The notes beneath the pieces are model-generated. The model did not search any database. It was given only the letters and a program-made list of their open reading frames with translations, and was not told the origin of the DNA. From positions 2,096,718 through 2,160,717 of the forward strand of contig NZ_BMER01000001.1 in assembly GCF_014636865.1 (NCBI RefSeq): DNA of 64,000 nucleotides, given 5' to 3'. This DNA comes from Parapedobacter pyrenivorans (GTDB lineage Bacteria > Bacteroidota > Bacteroidia > Sphingobacteriales > Sphingobacteriaceae). Position numbers and translations under genes: made by a program. Shown piece after piece: positions 37,801-45,892 of this stretch. Position 1 is the first letter of the stretch, and each line of letters begins with the position of its first letter.

Positions 37801-37998
37801 GAAGTACAGGGGACGGGTATCGGCCTCTCATTGGCGCGTTCACTGGCTGATTTGCATGACGGTACATTGGATGTCATCGTAGACGAAACGGCGTTGAATA
37901 TCTTTGTCCTGACCTTGCCGACTAATCAACAGGGAGTGTTTAGGTTAAATCCACAGACAAATGAAGTTGGAAATGAAAGAGACGTTGCTCATAATTGA
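34816..37998 (+). CDS. Sensor histidine kinase with beta-propeller (Reg_prop) sensor; hybrid-two-component-type without receiver
   Basis: 1060 aa from the ATG at 34816 (a TTG two codons upstream also keeps the frame). Signal-like leader, then many Reg_prop propeller repeats (IIQDRLGFIWVGTKGGLDRF, LYEDRHGKIWIGT, VCVDNRNGVWLGTFFGG), a Y_Y_Y-type domain (RYRYRMEGFEDKWTYLSSNR), one membrane helix near residues 768-790, HisKA with phospho-His826 (FFTNIAHEIRTPLTLIKGP) and an ATPase domain (VSNLLSNAIKYA, GTGIGLSLARS). Typical Bacteroidota hybrid regulators continue into a receiver and AraC HTH in the same chain. Here the protein ends after the ATPase domain, and those parts form the next, overlapping gene. 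It likely senses a periplasmic oligosaccharide. Confidence 0.93.
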   Translation: MPRYVSTVFLLVFSSFALRGQPHYFKHFQVDQGLSHNSVTCIIQDRLGFIWVGTKGGLDRFDGHEFEDIALDPGTAGANHITSLYEDRHGKIWIGTISGLFRFDPRSGRCERVPQSPALRVADIREDTANQVWFIAGGRLYKYNGETSRITALNVQASAIEIDSEGGVWIGGRQGAVKNVNAETNRTTPIEQPRHQSINRGLITCMTAVNQFLLVGTTKGLWRLDRRTAQWKTLLTKNSQGADVFVRDIEAIKNEGKYYIATESGLFVYDYGKDRFESVEKVIGDPYSLNDNAVYTVCVDNRNGVWLGTFFGGVNFYSRENGSFEKYSPLPANASISGNAVREICGDDEGNVWIGTEDAGITKFNPKTGFFEHLVFGDPRTGISYPNIHGLLVDGGRLYAGPFVHGLEVMDLASGKVVERYADIRTRDSLFASNFVMSIYKTTSGRILVGTTGAGLHWYDSVSKTLTQVQEIPQKSYVYAVFEDHAGTIWTGSLSSGVFYFNPKTGEHGNVNFSLDSADRRFYTIQGIHEDRNRTLWFTSEGGGLIRLDSSRTGFRRYTKAEGLPTEYTYRMLEDRSGRLWISSLKGLICFNPETEDINVYTQANGLITDQFNYSSAYKTADGKMYFGTVKGMVAFIPENLVKNTQPPPLYITGLQVGDTKIRPKDSLAILGTSALVTDSVTLDYKHSSFEIAFAALDFAAPSAIRYRYRMEGFEDKWTYLSSNRKAYYTGLPAGTYRFVVTAESNVGYWKTEPKSLVVTVLPPLWKSWPAYVCYALAVLLLVASTVYYYHRNVKRRNARRLKLRELEMEKEAYRSKIEFFTNIAHEIRTPLTLIKGPVEWAYDKAEDAGAVKRNLTLVKSYTDRLVALTTQLLDFRKAEINQFSLNFAHTDIGMTTANLIADFTPEAEKRDIVLRAFGQKMPLMAAVDREAFVKIVSNLLSNAIKYADQYVSVEWEEDAIAQQFSVIVANDGEIIPEKYREKIFEPFFRIPSRKEVQGTGIGLSLARSLADLHDGTLDVIVDETALNIFVLTLPTNQQGVFRLNPQTNEVGNERDVAHN

Positions 37999-38746
37999 TG
38001 ATCAGGTAGACATACTGAATTTTCTTAACGAAATTTTAGCCGATAGGTATCAGGTGTTAACCGCATTGAACGCCAAAGCCGCGCTGGAGGTGTTGCAAAC
38101 CCGAGTGGTGCATTTGGTCATCAGTGATGTGATGATGCCGGGGATGGATGGGTTTGCGCTGTGTGACTTGTTGAAGACGACTGTAGATTACTGTCATATC
38201 CCGGTGATTTTGCTTACGGCTAAAAATTCATTCCGTTCAAAAATTGAAGGGTTACAGCTTGGCGCAGATGCCTATATCGCAAAGCCGTTTTCGCCGGAAC
38301 TGTTATTGGTTCAGGTTGATAATCTATTGAAAAACAGGGATAAAATACGCGAGCATGCAAAAAATAAACCATTTGAACACCTTCAGCTAACGGTAAGGTC
38401 TAAGTCTGATGAACAGTTTCTAGGGAAGCTTAACGACTACATCCACGAACACATTCGCGACGCCAATCTCAGCATGGACCTGTTGGCCGATTACATGGGC
38501 ATGAGCCGGCCTACCTTCTATCGGAAGGTAAAAGCGGTGACCAATCTTTCGCCAAAGGAATTGGTGGATCAGGTGCGGATAAAAAAGGCAGCTGAACTCA
38601 TCGCGGAAAACGATTTGAAGATTTTCCAGGTAGCCAACAAGGTAGGGTACAATTCGCAGGCTGTGTTTGGCCAGAATTTCCAGAAATATTTTAAACGCTC
38701 GCCAAGGGAATATATGGCGTTGTTGAAAACGAAACTCGGAAGCTGA
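37961..38746 (+). CDS. Response regulator with receiver and AraC-type HTH
   Basis: 261 aa; start at 37961, or Met5 at 37973. It overlaps the kinase gene by 26-38 bp, indicating translational coupling. The receiver domain (residues 7-125) has the acidic pair Asp13/Asp14, phospho-acceptor Asp56 (LVISDVMMPGMDG) and the conserved Lys in YIAKPFSPE. The C-terminal AraC HTH (about 155-255) reads MDLLADYMGMSRPTFYRKVK and FQVANKVGYNSQAVFGQNFQ. Together with the kinase it equals one hybrid two-component regulator cut in two at the ATPase/receiver boundary. The local PUL genes are the likely targets. It is the second candidate binder of the 40-bp operator, although no copy lies before its own operon. 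Confidence 0.93.
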   Translation: MKLEMKETLLIIDDQVDILNFLNEILADRYQVLTALNAKAALEVLQTRVVHLVISDVMMPGMDGFALCDLLKTTVDYCHIPVILLTAKNSFRSKIEGLQLGADAYIAKPFSPELLLVQVDNLLKNRDKIREHAKNKPFEHLQLTVRSKSDEQFLGKLNDYIHEHIRDANLSMDLLADYMGMSRPTFYRKVKAVTNLSPKELVDQVRIKKAAELIAENDLKIFQVANKVGYNSQAVFGQNFQKYFKRSPREYMALLKTKLGS

Positions 38747-38793
38747 AAGAACAAACAAGAAGTAAACGAAAAAAAGAAAACCGAAATATATTT

Positions 38794-41028
38794 ATGAACA
38801 GGAAAATGATGCTATTGGCGGTTTCAGCATTGATGATGGAGGGGACTGCAATGGCGCAGGATACCAAGCTGAATCCAGGGAAAATGATGACTGAGTGGGG
38901 AGAACAAGTGACGCCGGAAAATGCATGGCGCGCTTATCCGCGCCCACAGTTGAAACGGAGTCAATGGGCATCGCTCAATGGCCTTTGGGACTATGCAATC
39001 CTGCCGCGCGATGCATCAAAGCCGAAGAATTTCGACGGCAAGATCCTGGTGCCGTTTGCACCTGAGTCGGCGCTTTCCGGTGTACAGCAAACGGTAAAGC
39101 CCGACGAGAGGCTTTGGTATCGGAGAACATTCCGCATAGCGGACGATTGGAAAGGTAAAACCGTATTGCTGCATTTCGATGCCGTAGACTGGGAGGCAGA
39201 AATCTGGTTAAACGGGAAGAAACTGGGCGTGCACCGCGGCGGAAGTGACCCGTTTCACTTTGACATCAGTAAATCTCTTAAAAAAGGCGATCAGCACCTG
39301 GAAGTGGCGGTATGGGACCCTACCGATACCGGAACGCAACCCAGGGGAAAGCAGGTGTTGGATCCCAAAGGAATATGGTATACACCGGTGACAGGTATTT
39401 GGCAATCGGTGTGGCTGGAGCCCGTGGAAAAGACGTACATTGCTACAATTTTGCCTGAACCGGATATCGACAACGGGGTTGTGGTTTTGAAGAACACGGT
39501 GGAAGGAATCTCGGGCGGAGAACAGCTGCAGATTAAAGTGCTTGATGATGGGAAAACCGTTGCTGAAGCTACGGCGGTTCCGAACCAACCCGTTTCCATC
39601 GCCATGCCGGATGCCCGACTGTGGTCTCCCGCGGACCCACATCGCTATCAATTGGATGTCAGTGTGGTAAAAGGCGGTCGGGTATTGGATCGCGTGGATT
39701 CCTATTTTGCCATGCGCAAAATTGCCAAGGGTAAGGATGAGCTGGGCTATGAGCGGATGCTGTTGAACAACCAGCCACTGTTTCAATATGGACCGCTTGA
39801 TCAGGGATGGTGGCCAGACGGTTTGTTGACTCCTCCTTCGGAAAAGGCGATGTTGTATGATATGGAGGTGCTGAAAAAGATGGGATTCAATATGCTGCGG
39901 AAACATATCAAGGTCGAACCCGCCCGTTATTATTACTATGCCGATTCCATCGGACTATTGGTCTGGCAGGATATGGTCAGCGGGTTTGCGACGGCCGAGC
40001 GGGATGTGCAGCATGTGAAAGCTACCGCTGAAACTGATTGGGACCGGCCGGCCGAGTCTGCGATGCAGTTTGAGGCCGAATGGAAAGCAATCATGGATCA
40101 TCTGCGCTTCTTTCCATCCATTGTGGTCTGGGTGCCTTTCAATGAAGGTTGGGGGCAATACGATACGAAGCGCGTGGTGGAATGGACCATGGCTTATGAC
40201 CCTTCCCGTATCATCAACGGTGTAAGCGGTTGGACAGATCGCAACGTTGGGCACATGAACGATGCGCATCACTATCCCGGTCCGGGTATGGAGCCGGCTT
40301 CCCAGAACCCAGGGCGGATCATCACATTGGGGGAATTCGGCGGATTGGGATGGCCGATCGAAGAACACCTGTGGAATCCAGGCATGCGAAACTGGGGTTA
40401 CCGGACATACTATAGCGAAGGGGAATTAATCAAGGAGTACGCCCGCTTGTTGCATAATCTCCAACCCATGATCGGGCGGGGATTGGCGGCAGCGGTCTAT
40501 ACGCAAACCACCGACGTGGAAGGTGAAGTAAACGGATTGATTACGTACGATCGAAAGCAGATAAAAATAGATCCCGATCTGATGCGGGTGCTGCATGAGC
40601 CCCTTTATAGGCGCCCTCAATCATGGCGGGCGTTGGCCGAAGACAGTGAGGTGATGCCTGGAGCGGTCATGGTAACGCGCCAAAAGCTCACGGACACCCA
40701 ATTACGTGCACCTGAAGCAACGGCTTTTTCCAGGGAACGTGGTCCGGTTCAGTTTAAGAAAGGGCAGGAAGGTGCATTGCTTAGGGAGTTTACCTTGGAT
40801 GAGCCCTTCGAGCAGTTGCAGCTTCGGCTTCTGGCACATGCCGATGTGCGGATTTTCCTCAATGGCCGCGAAGTGGTATCCAAGTTTGTAAATACCAAAC
40901 GCCACTACGATGAAATCAATTTGAGCATGTTTAAGGATTTTCTGGTTGAAGGGAACAACACCCTGCTGATGGAAATTAGCGACACGAGAACGATTTCTGA
41001 TGTGGATTTGGGGCTGTATGCCCACTAA
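38794..41028 (+). CDS. Glycoside hydrolase family 2 enzyme, secreted
   Basis: 744 aa with signal peptide ending GTAMAQ (about residue 22). Order: GH2 sugar-binding jelly roll (ASLNGLWDYAIL, RLWYRRTFRI, DAVDWEAEIWLNGKKLGVHR), immunoglobulin-like middle domain, then the TIM barrel with acid/base Glu451 (WVPFNEGWGQ) and nucleophile Glu514 (ITLGEFGG). A small beta domain closes the protein. GH2 covers beta-galactosidases, glucuronidases, mannosidases and others; the sequence does not decide among them. It follows the response regulator by 47 A-rich bases and precedes a sulfatase by 12, so it belongs to the same PUL. Confidence 0.92.
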   Translation: MNRKMMLLAVSALMMEGTAMAQDTKLNPGKMMTEWGEQVTPENAWRAYPRPQLKRSQWASLNGLWDYAILPRDASKPKNFDGKILVPFAPESALSGVQQTVKPDERLWYRRTFRIADDWKGKTVLLHFDAVDWEAEIWLNGKKLGVHRGGSDPFHFDISKSLKKGDQHLEVAVWDPTDTGTQPRGKQVLDPKGIWYTPVTGIWQSVWLEPVEKTYIATILPEPDIDNGVVVLKNTVEGISGGEQLQIKVLDDGKTVAEATAVPNQPVSIAMPDARLWSPADPHRYQLDVSVVKGGRVLDRVDSYFAMRKIAKGKDELGYERMLLNNQPLFQYGPLDQGWWPDGLLTPPSEKAMLYDMEVLKKMGFNMLRKHIKVEPARYYYYADSIGLLVWQDMVSGFATAERDVQHVKATAETDWDRPAESAMQFEAEWKAIMDHLRFFPSIVVWVPFNEGWGQYDTKRVVEWTMAYDPSRIINGVSGWTDRNVGHMNDAHHYPGPGMEPASQNPGRIITLGEFGGLGWPIEEHLWNPGMRNWGYRTYYSEGELIKEYARLLHNLQPMIGRGLAAAVYTQTTDVEGEVNGLITYDRKQIKIDPDLMRVLHEPLYRRPQSWRALAEDSEVMPGAVMVTRQKLTDTQLRAPEATAFSRERGPVQFKKGQEGALLREFTLDEPFEQLQLRLLAHADVRIFLNGREVVSKFVNTKRHYDEINLSMFKDFLVEGNNTLLMEISDTRTISDVDLGLYAH

Positions 41029-41040
41029 TAACCGATTGCG

Positions 41041-42477
41041 ATGAAAAAAAGAATAGCCCTTTTCCTTTGGTTTGCTTGTTTGCTGGAAATTGCTCACGGG
41101 CAAGTGCGGGCTTCGCTGCCCAATATGGTCCTATTCATCGGTGATGATTTGGCGGTCCGGGATATCGGGCCGTATGGAAACCACGTCGTCCGTACACCCC
41201 ATTTGGATAAATTGAGCCGCGAATCCTTGGTATTTGATCAAGCGTTCGCCACTTCACCTACCTGTGGACCTTCCCGCAGCTCGTTATTTACCGCGATGTA
41301 TCCGATGAGACATGGAGCGCACGGTAATCATTCGGGGGTCCATGAAGGCCTGTCTTCCATGGTGCAGCGGCTTTCCGCGCTGGGTTACCGGGTGGCGATA
41401 GCAGGTAAACTCCACGTCGGTCCCCAGGAAGTATTTCCCTTCGAGCGCATCCCAGGAACCAATACACCCGAACGGGGTTACGAAAACAATCCCGGGTTAC
41501 GTTATGATTTGACGTTGGCTCCCGTCGACACCTGGCTCGGAGCGCAGGAGGCGGGAAAACCGTTTGTATTGATTGTCGCAGACCACAGCCCGCATGTCAT
41601 TTGGCCAGAAAATCCGATTTATAAGCCCGAAGAGGTGGATATTCCACCCATCCACATTGACACCGACGACACCCGGAAAGCCCGGGCAAGGTACTATACC
41701 GACGTGACCAAAATGGACGCTAATTTGGGTAAGCTGATGAACTTGATGGATAAGCATGGGATGACAGGCAATTCCATTTTGATGTTTACCGCAGACCAAG
41801 GGCCGCAGTGGGCATTCGGGAAGTGGGGGCTATACGATTATGGGATCCAAGTTCCCTTTATCGTACGGTGGCCCGGAGAGGTCAGTGCGGGAACCCGGAC
41901 TGACGCACTGGTATCTCAGGTGGATATTTTACCGACGATGGTGGAGATCGCCAACGGTGTCCCTCCGCAGGACATCGATGGCAAAAGTTTTATGGCGGTA
42001 TTGAAAACCCCCAGTGCCAAACACCGCGACACGATTTTTGCTTCCCATACCGGGGATCGGTTGATGAACCGTTCGCCCATGCGCATGCTGCGCACTGACC
42101 AGTACAAATACATTCTGAATCTGGCACCTGAAATACCATACACGACCCATATGGATAGGGCCACGGACCATGACGGGGGGCGGGAATATTGGCCTTCATG
42201 GCGCATCGCGTCGTTCCGCAATGCGCATGCCGCCGCGGTGCTATGGCGATACCATAACCGGCCGGCAGAAGAGCTTTACGACATAGATACCGATCCCTGG
42301 GAACAGGTGAATCTGGCCGCTGATCCGATGTATGCTGATATGCTGGACCGTTTCCGGACGCAAATGAAAGCGACGAGGGAAGCACAGGGCGATCACGAAA
42401 CCGGTCCGGAGGATTTAAGTGCACCAAATAAGAACCGGGGTAAAGGGAAAGGACCTGTCGCTCCCTATGTATTCTAA
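41041..42477 (+). CDS. Sulfatase (family S1, heparan-N-sulfatase-like subgroup), secreted
   Basis: 478 aa with signal peptide (about residues 1-20). Formylglycine site TCGPSRSSLFTAM with Cys75; metal Asp35/Asp36 in IGDDLAVRD. The usual C-terminal DN metal pair is replaced by Asp-Gln in FTADQGPQWAFGKWGLYDYG. The same type of change is seen in the sulfatases at 52432 and 53864 and is a mark of their subgroup. HSPHVIWPEN-like substrate-site residues are present. Twelve bases after GH2 and 3 before the next sulfatase. Substrate unknown; N- or O-sulfated sugar is possible. Confidence 0.92.
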   Translation: MKKRIALFLWFACLLEIAHGQVRASLPNMVLFIGDDLAVRDIGPYGNHVVRTPHLDKLSRESLVFDQAFATSPTCGPSRSSLFTAMYPMRHGAHGNHSGVHEGLSSMVQRLSALGYRVAIAGKLHVGPQEVFPFERIPGTNTPERGYENNPGLRYDLTLAPVDTWLGAQEAGKPFVLIVADHSPHVIWPENPIYKPEEVDIPPIHIDTDDTRKARARYYTDVTKMDANLGKLMNLMDKHGMTGNSILMFTADQGPQWAFGKWGLYDYGIQVPFIVRWPGEVSAGTRTDALVSQVDILPTMVEIANGVPPQDIDGKSFMAVLKTPSAKHRDTIFASHTGDRLMNRSPMRMLRTDQYKYILNLAPEIPYTTHMDRATDHDGGREYWPSWRIASFRNAHAAAVLWRYHNRPAEELYDIDTDPWEQVNLAADPMYADMLDRFRTQMKATREAQGDHETGPEDLSAPNKNRGKGKGPVAPYVF

Positions 42478-42480
42478 AAA

Positions 42481-43914
42481 ATGATCAGGATGAATGTGTT
42501 CGGTAAGTTGGCGGCAGTATGTTGTGCTTTATTTAGCGGGCTTTTGCCTGGCGTTGCGCAACCTATAGAAAAGCCTAATATTGTGGTTATATTGGCCGAT
42601 GACCTGGGATGGGGTGATGTAGGGTACAACGGCGGCGACATCAAAACACCTTACATTGACCACCTGGCGAAGGAAGGCGTGATACTGAACAACTTTTATA
42701 CAGCGCCGATTTGCTCGCCGACACGTGCCGGTCTACTAACAGGGAGGTATCCGAATCGGTTTGGCTTACGGGAGACGGTCATTCCGCCTTGGAGTGATTT
42801 CGGTGTCGATACGACAGAGGTTTTCTTATCTAATATGCTGGCTGAGGCAGGATATGTGCACCGGGCTGCGTTCGGAAAGTGGCATTTGGGGCATTCAAAG
42901 CGCGCATACCTACCCCTACAGCGAGGTTTTACCCATTTTTATGGTCATTATAATGGGGCCATTGACTACTTTACACATAGGCGTGAAGGCGAATTGGATT
43001 GGCATCGGGACGAAGAAACATGTTACGACGAGGGATATGCCACGGATTTGATTACCAAAGCGGCAGTCGCCAGTATAAAGCAATACGGCGGTGACGCGTC
43101 ACCATTCTTTATTTATGTTGCCTATAACGCTCCTCATAGCCCGTTACAAGCCGAAGAAGATGATTTGCTGCAGTACGGGTATGAGAAGGATAAGCCGCTT
43201 TATGGGAATGCTGAGCAAGAATTGATCGGAAGAGGGAATACCAAGCGCCAAACCTATTCGGCGATGGTCACTGCGATGGATCGCGGCATTGGAGAAATCT
43301 TGTCCGCGCTCGAAGAGGCAGGTATTGCCGAGCATACCTTGGTATTGTTTTTCAGCGACAATGGAGCAGCTCCCGGGTTCGGAGGTTCGAGCGGTGCGTT
43401 GCGGGGTACGAAGTTTACCGAGTGGGAAGGAGGCGTAAGGGCACCAGCAATTATCAGATGGCCTGCGGGATTTGCCGGTAAGCGAGTGGTTAATCAGGTA
43501 ACGGGCTATATCGATGTGGTGCCCACCGTCCGCGATGTGGTGGGGCTGTCGTCACCATTGTCAAAGCCATTGGATGGTGTTAGTATCTGGTCGGTGTTAA
43601 CGGGTGAACAGGCGACGATATCTCGGGAGTTTTACCTGGGATACGGTACATTGATCGCAGATAACCGCTGGAAATTGGTCAAAGCCGAATCGGGAAACCC
43701 ACGGATGGATATCAAAGAAGATTTTTTGTTTGACATTCAGCAAGATCCGTATGAAAAAAAGGACTTGAAAACTCAACATCCAGCGATCTATCGTCAAATG
43801 TTAAAACAAGTGAACCAAGTTTATGAAACCATACAGTCTCAAGTTTCTGTGCCTTCGTATGACACAGGACGGGAAAATTTCGAGGCGCCGAAAGCGTGGA
43901 AGATTTCGGAATAA
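42481..43914 (+). CDS. Sulfatase (family S1, arylsulfatase-B-like), secreted
   Basis: 477 aa, leader about residues 1-27 (ALFSGLLPGVAQ); Met4 is an alternative start. Formylglycine signature PICSPTRAGLLTGRYP with Cys78; metal Asp40/Asp41 (LADDLGWGD) and the DN pair in FFSDNGAAPGFGG. FGKWHLGHSK and LRGTKFTEWEGGVR are further active-site segments. Only 3 bp after the previous sulfatase. It is the last gene of the operon that starts at 29111. About 245 bp of non-coding DNA with operator copy D follow. Confidence 0.93.
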   Translation: MIRMNVFGKLAAVCCALFSGLLPGVAQPIEKPNIVVILADDLGWGDVGYNGGDIKTPYIDHLAKEGVILNNFYTAPICSPTRAGLLTGRYPNRFGLRETVIPPWSDFGVDTTEVFLSNMLAEAGYVHRAAFGKWHLGHSKRAYLPLQRGFTHFYGHYNGAIDYFTHRREGELDWHRDEETCYDEGYATDLITKAAVASIKQYGGDASPFFIYVAYNAPHSPLQAEEDDLLQYGYEKDKPLYGNAEQELIGRGNTKRQTYSAMVTAMDRGIGEILSALEEAGIAEHTLVLFFSDNGAAPGFGGSSGALRGTKFTEWEGGVRAPAIIRWPAGFAGKRVVNQVTGYIDVVPTVRDVVGLSSPLSKPLDGVSIWSVLTGEQATISREFYLGYGTLIADNRWKLVKAESGNPRMDIKEDFLFDIQQDPYEKKDLKTQHPAIYRQMLKQVNQVYETIQSQVSVPSYDTGRENFEAPKAWKISE

Positions 43915-43979
43915 GCATGGTAGTCATCGGACGCTTATCCCAAATTTGTCATTTCTTAACAAAAAAATGTGCAAATTAT

Positions 43980-44044
43980 GATATAATCTATCTATAAAGG
44001 GATAATATATCGCTGCTTTGCCTTTGCTTTCATACTTACTTTTG
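43980..44044 (+). promoter_or_regulatory. Operator copy D plus promoter for the ECF sigma operon
   Basis: The 40-bp block is 43980-44019: half-site GATATAATCTATC at 43980 and half-site GATAATATATCG at 44001, 21 bp apart, with a degenerate tail CGCTGCTTT. Again exactly 17 bases precede a TAnnTTTG box, TACTTTTG (44037-44044). The leader that follows contains CAATTATTAACC, shared with copy C. About 115 bp separate the box from the sigma-factor start. Confidence 0.78.
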
Positions 44045-44071
44045 TAATAAGGGCAATTATTAACCGTTTAC

Positions 44072-44116
44072 ATGCTGTTTCTTATCAATTGTGCGGTAGC
44101 CGTATTGGATCGTTAG
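44072..44116 (+). other. Possible 14-codon leader ORF upstream of the sigma factor
   Basis: The ATG stands 7 bases after CAATTATTAACC, the place where the sulfatase start stands downstream of operator copy C. It encodes MLFLINCAVAVLDR and stops 42 bp before the sigma-factor gene. It could be a leader peptide or the relic of a gene once placed here. Evidence is positional only. Confidence 0.25.
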
Positions 44117-44158
44117 CGATGTTATTCTTCACAGCTGACTTGGGATAATGGATTTGGA

Positions 44159-44737
44159 ATGACTGATTATAGCAAAGACACAGACGATACCTTGTTGAAA
44201 TTGCTTCGCGACAGCGATCAGCGGGCGTTTAGGGCTTTGTACGAACGACATTGGAATGTGTTATGGAGCTATGCCCGTAATGCTATGGCGGATCCCGACG
44301 ATGCGGAGGATATTGTACAGGAACTGTTCATGACGTTGTGGGAGAAGCGGGAAGTTCTGGATATCAATATTTCGCTCAAGGCGTATCTGTACCGCGCCAC
44401 GTTAAACAAAGTGATCGATCGTAGCGATCGTACCAAATATCGGTTTTCGTACCTCGAAGACCTGAAGCGAACCTATGAGCAGGGAAAATATAGCATTGAT
44501 GAAACATTGTTTGAGAAAGAACTGAGGAGTCGTTTCGAGGCGTGTGTCGGCAAAATGCCACCCAAAATGCGCACAATTTTTACACTTAGCCGAACCCACC
44601 TATTGACCCATCAGCAGATCAGCGACTACTTAAACATCTCGCGTGACAATGTCAATCGGCAAATAAAGAATGCCCTGATCCTCTTGAAGAAGAGTTTGCT
44701 GTTCGTTACATTAATTTTAAAATATTTTTTACCCTAA
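44159..44737 (+). CDS. ECF-type sigma-70 factor of the Bacteroidota FecI/RagA-associated group
   Basis: 192 aa, cytoplasmic. Region 2 (FRALYERHWNVLWSYARNAM, DDAEDIVQELFMTLWEKRE) and region 4 (KMPPKMRTIFTLSRTHLLTH, ISDYLNISRDNVNRQIKNAL) are clear, with an unusually hydrophobic C-terminal tail (LLFVTLILKYFLP). It would direct RNA polymerase to the SusC operon when released by the FecR-type anti-sigma encoded 33 bp downstream. The STN-type SusC at 46065 is the expected upstream signal giver. Its own promoter carries operator copy D, so transcription of the sigma gene appears to be under a second regulator. Confidence 0.92.
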   Translation: MTDYSKDTDDTLLKLLRDSDQRAFRALYERHWNVLWSYARNAMADPDDAEDIVQELFMTLWEKREVLDINISLKAYLYRATLNKVIDRSDRTKYRFSYLEDLKRTYEQGKYSIDETLFEKELRSRFEACVGKMPPKMRTIFTLSRTHLLTHQQISDYLNISRDNVNRQIKNALILLKKSLLFVTLILKYFLP

Positions 44738-44770
44738 CCGCGCATCCAACCGTCTTCATAGCATAAACCC

Positions 44771-45877
44771 ATGTTATTGATGGACGAAAAGGAATTAACA
44801 AAGCTATTGGACCGCTATAAGCGGGGCAACTGCACAGCGGCCGAACGCCGGTTGGTTGAGAGCTTGCATCTGCATACCTATCCCGTTGCGCCCATAGCTG
44901 AGGATGCTGCTGCTAAACAGCGTACGTGGCGCCGACTACGGAAAGAGTTGCTAATTGATGGTGCTAAAAAGGCACGCCGGATTCAGTGGTTGGCTGCGGC
45001 TGCCTCTTTGATTGCTATAGCGTCAATCGTGTGGCTACTTCGTTCGGAAAGCAACCCTATTCCCGTTCACCAGTTTGTCGATATCGCTGCTGGGGGTAAC
45101 AAAGCCATCCTGAAAATGGCAAACGGGGAAACCGTGACATTGGATAGTGCCCAAAATGGCGTGATGATCCTGTCGGATAAGCTGTTGTATACAGATAGTA
45201 CACTTGCGGGGAATCTCCGCAACGGTGACGCTGAAGGCAACGAAACGTTGAATAACGAAATTGTCACACCTCGTGGTGGAACGTATCAGATCGTCCTCGG
45301 CGACTGCACACGGGTTTGGCTCAACGCGGAGTCCAAATTAACGTTCCCCCAGCGGTTTGCCAAATCAAAGCGCGAAGTAGCGTTGGTTGGTGAGGCCTAT
45401 TTTGAAGTGGCGAAAAGCAAGAACCATCCCTTTATCGTGCGGACTGCTGAACAGGAGATTGCGGTGTTGGGCACATCGTTCAACGTTGCTGCTTACGAGG
45501 GTGAACTGTCTGAACAGACGACATTGGTGGAGGGAGAGATCCGGATAGCCACATCTCAACGTACGCAACAACTATCGCCGGGCGAACAGGCATTAGTTAC
45601 TGAAAATGAAGTGGCAGTAGGCAAAGTGGATACGGCGCCGTTCGTCGCTTGGAAGTCTGGCTTTATCGCATTCAACGAAGCGACGTTGGAACAGATTATG
45701 GCCGATATCAGTCGCTGGTATGATATAGATGTTCATTTTGAGGGCGTGGACAAACAGCTTCGTTTTGGGGGCACCGTTTCGCGGTATGCGAATGTGTCCG
45801 AAGTATTGCGACGGTTGGAACTGACGGGGCAAGTTCACTTTAATGTTTCGGAAAGGAGGATTGTAGTTACGCCGTAA
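44771..45877 (+). CDS. FecR-type anti-sigma factor
   Basis: 368 aa; start at 44771, with Met4 as an alternative. The cytoplasmic N-terminus (about residues 1-70) would bind the sigma factor, one membrane helix spans about residues 72-90 (LAAAASLIAIASIVWLL), and the periplasmic FecR domain contains TPRGGTYQIVLGDCTRVWLN, VALVGEAYFEVAKS and AVLGTSFNVAAYEGE. The C-terminal DUF4974-like region (FNEATLEQIMADISRWYDID) would touch the STN domain of SusC. It relays substrate occupancy of SusC to the sigma factor. Followed by about 187 bp containing a hairpin. Confidence 0.93.
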   Translation: MLLMDEKELTKLLDRYKRGNCTAAERRLVESLHLHTYPVAPIAEDAAAKQRTWRRLRKELLIDGAKKARRIQWLAAAASLIAIASIVWLLRSESNPIPVHQFVDIAAGGNKAILKMANGETVTLDSAQNGVMILSDKLLYTDSTLAGNLRNGDAEGNETLNNEIVTPRGGTYQIVLGDCTRVWLNAESKLTFPQRFAKSKREVALVGEAYFEVAKSKNHPFIVRTAEQEIAVLGTSFNVAAYEGELSEQTTLVEGEIRIATSQRTQQLSPGEQALVTENEVAVGKVDTAPFVAWKSGFIAFNEATLEQIMADISRWYDIDVHFEGVDKQLRFGGTVSRYANVSEVLRRLELTGQVHFNVSERRIVVTP

Positions 45878-45892
45878 ACTGACTAAAAAACA

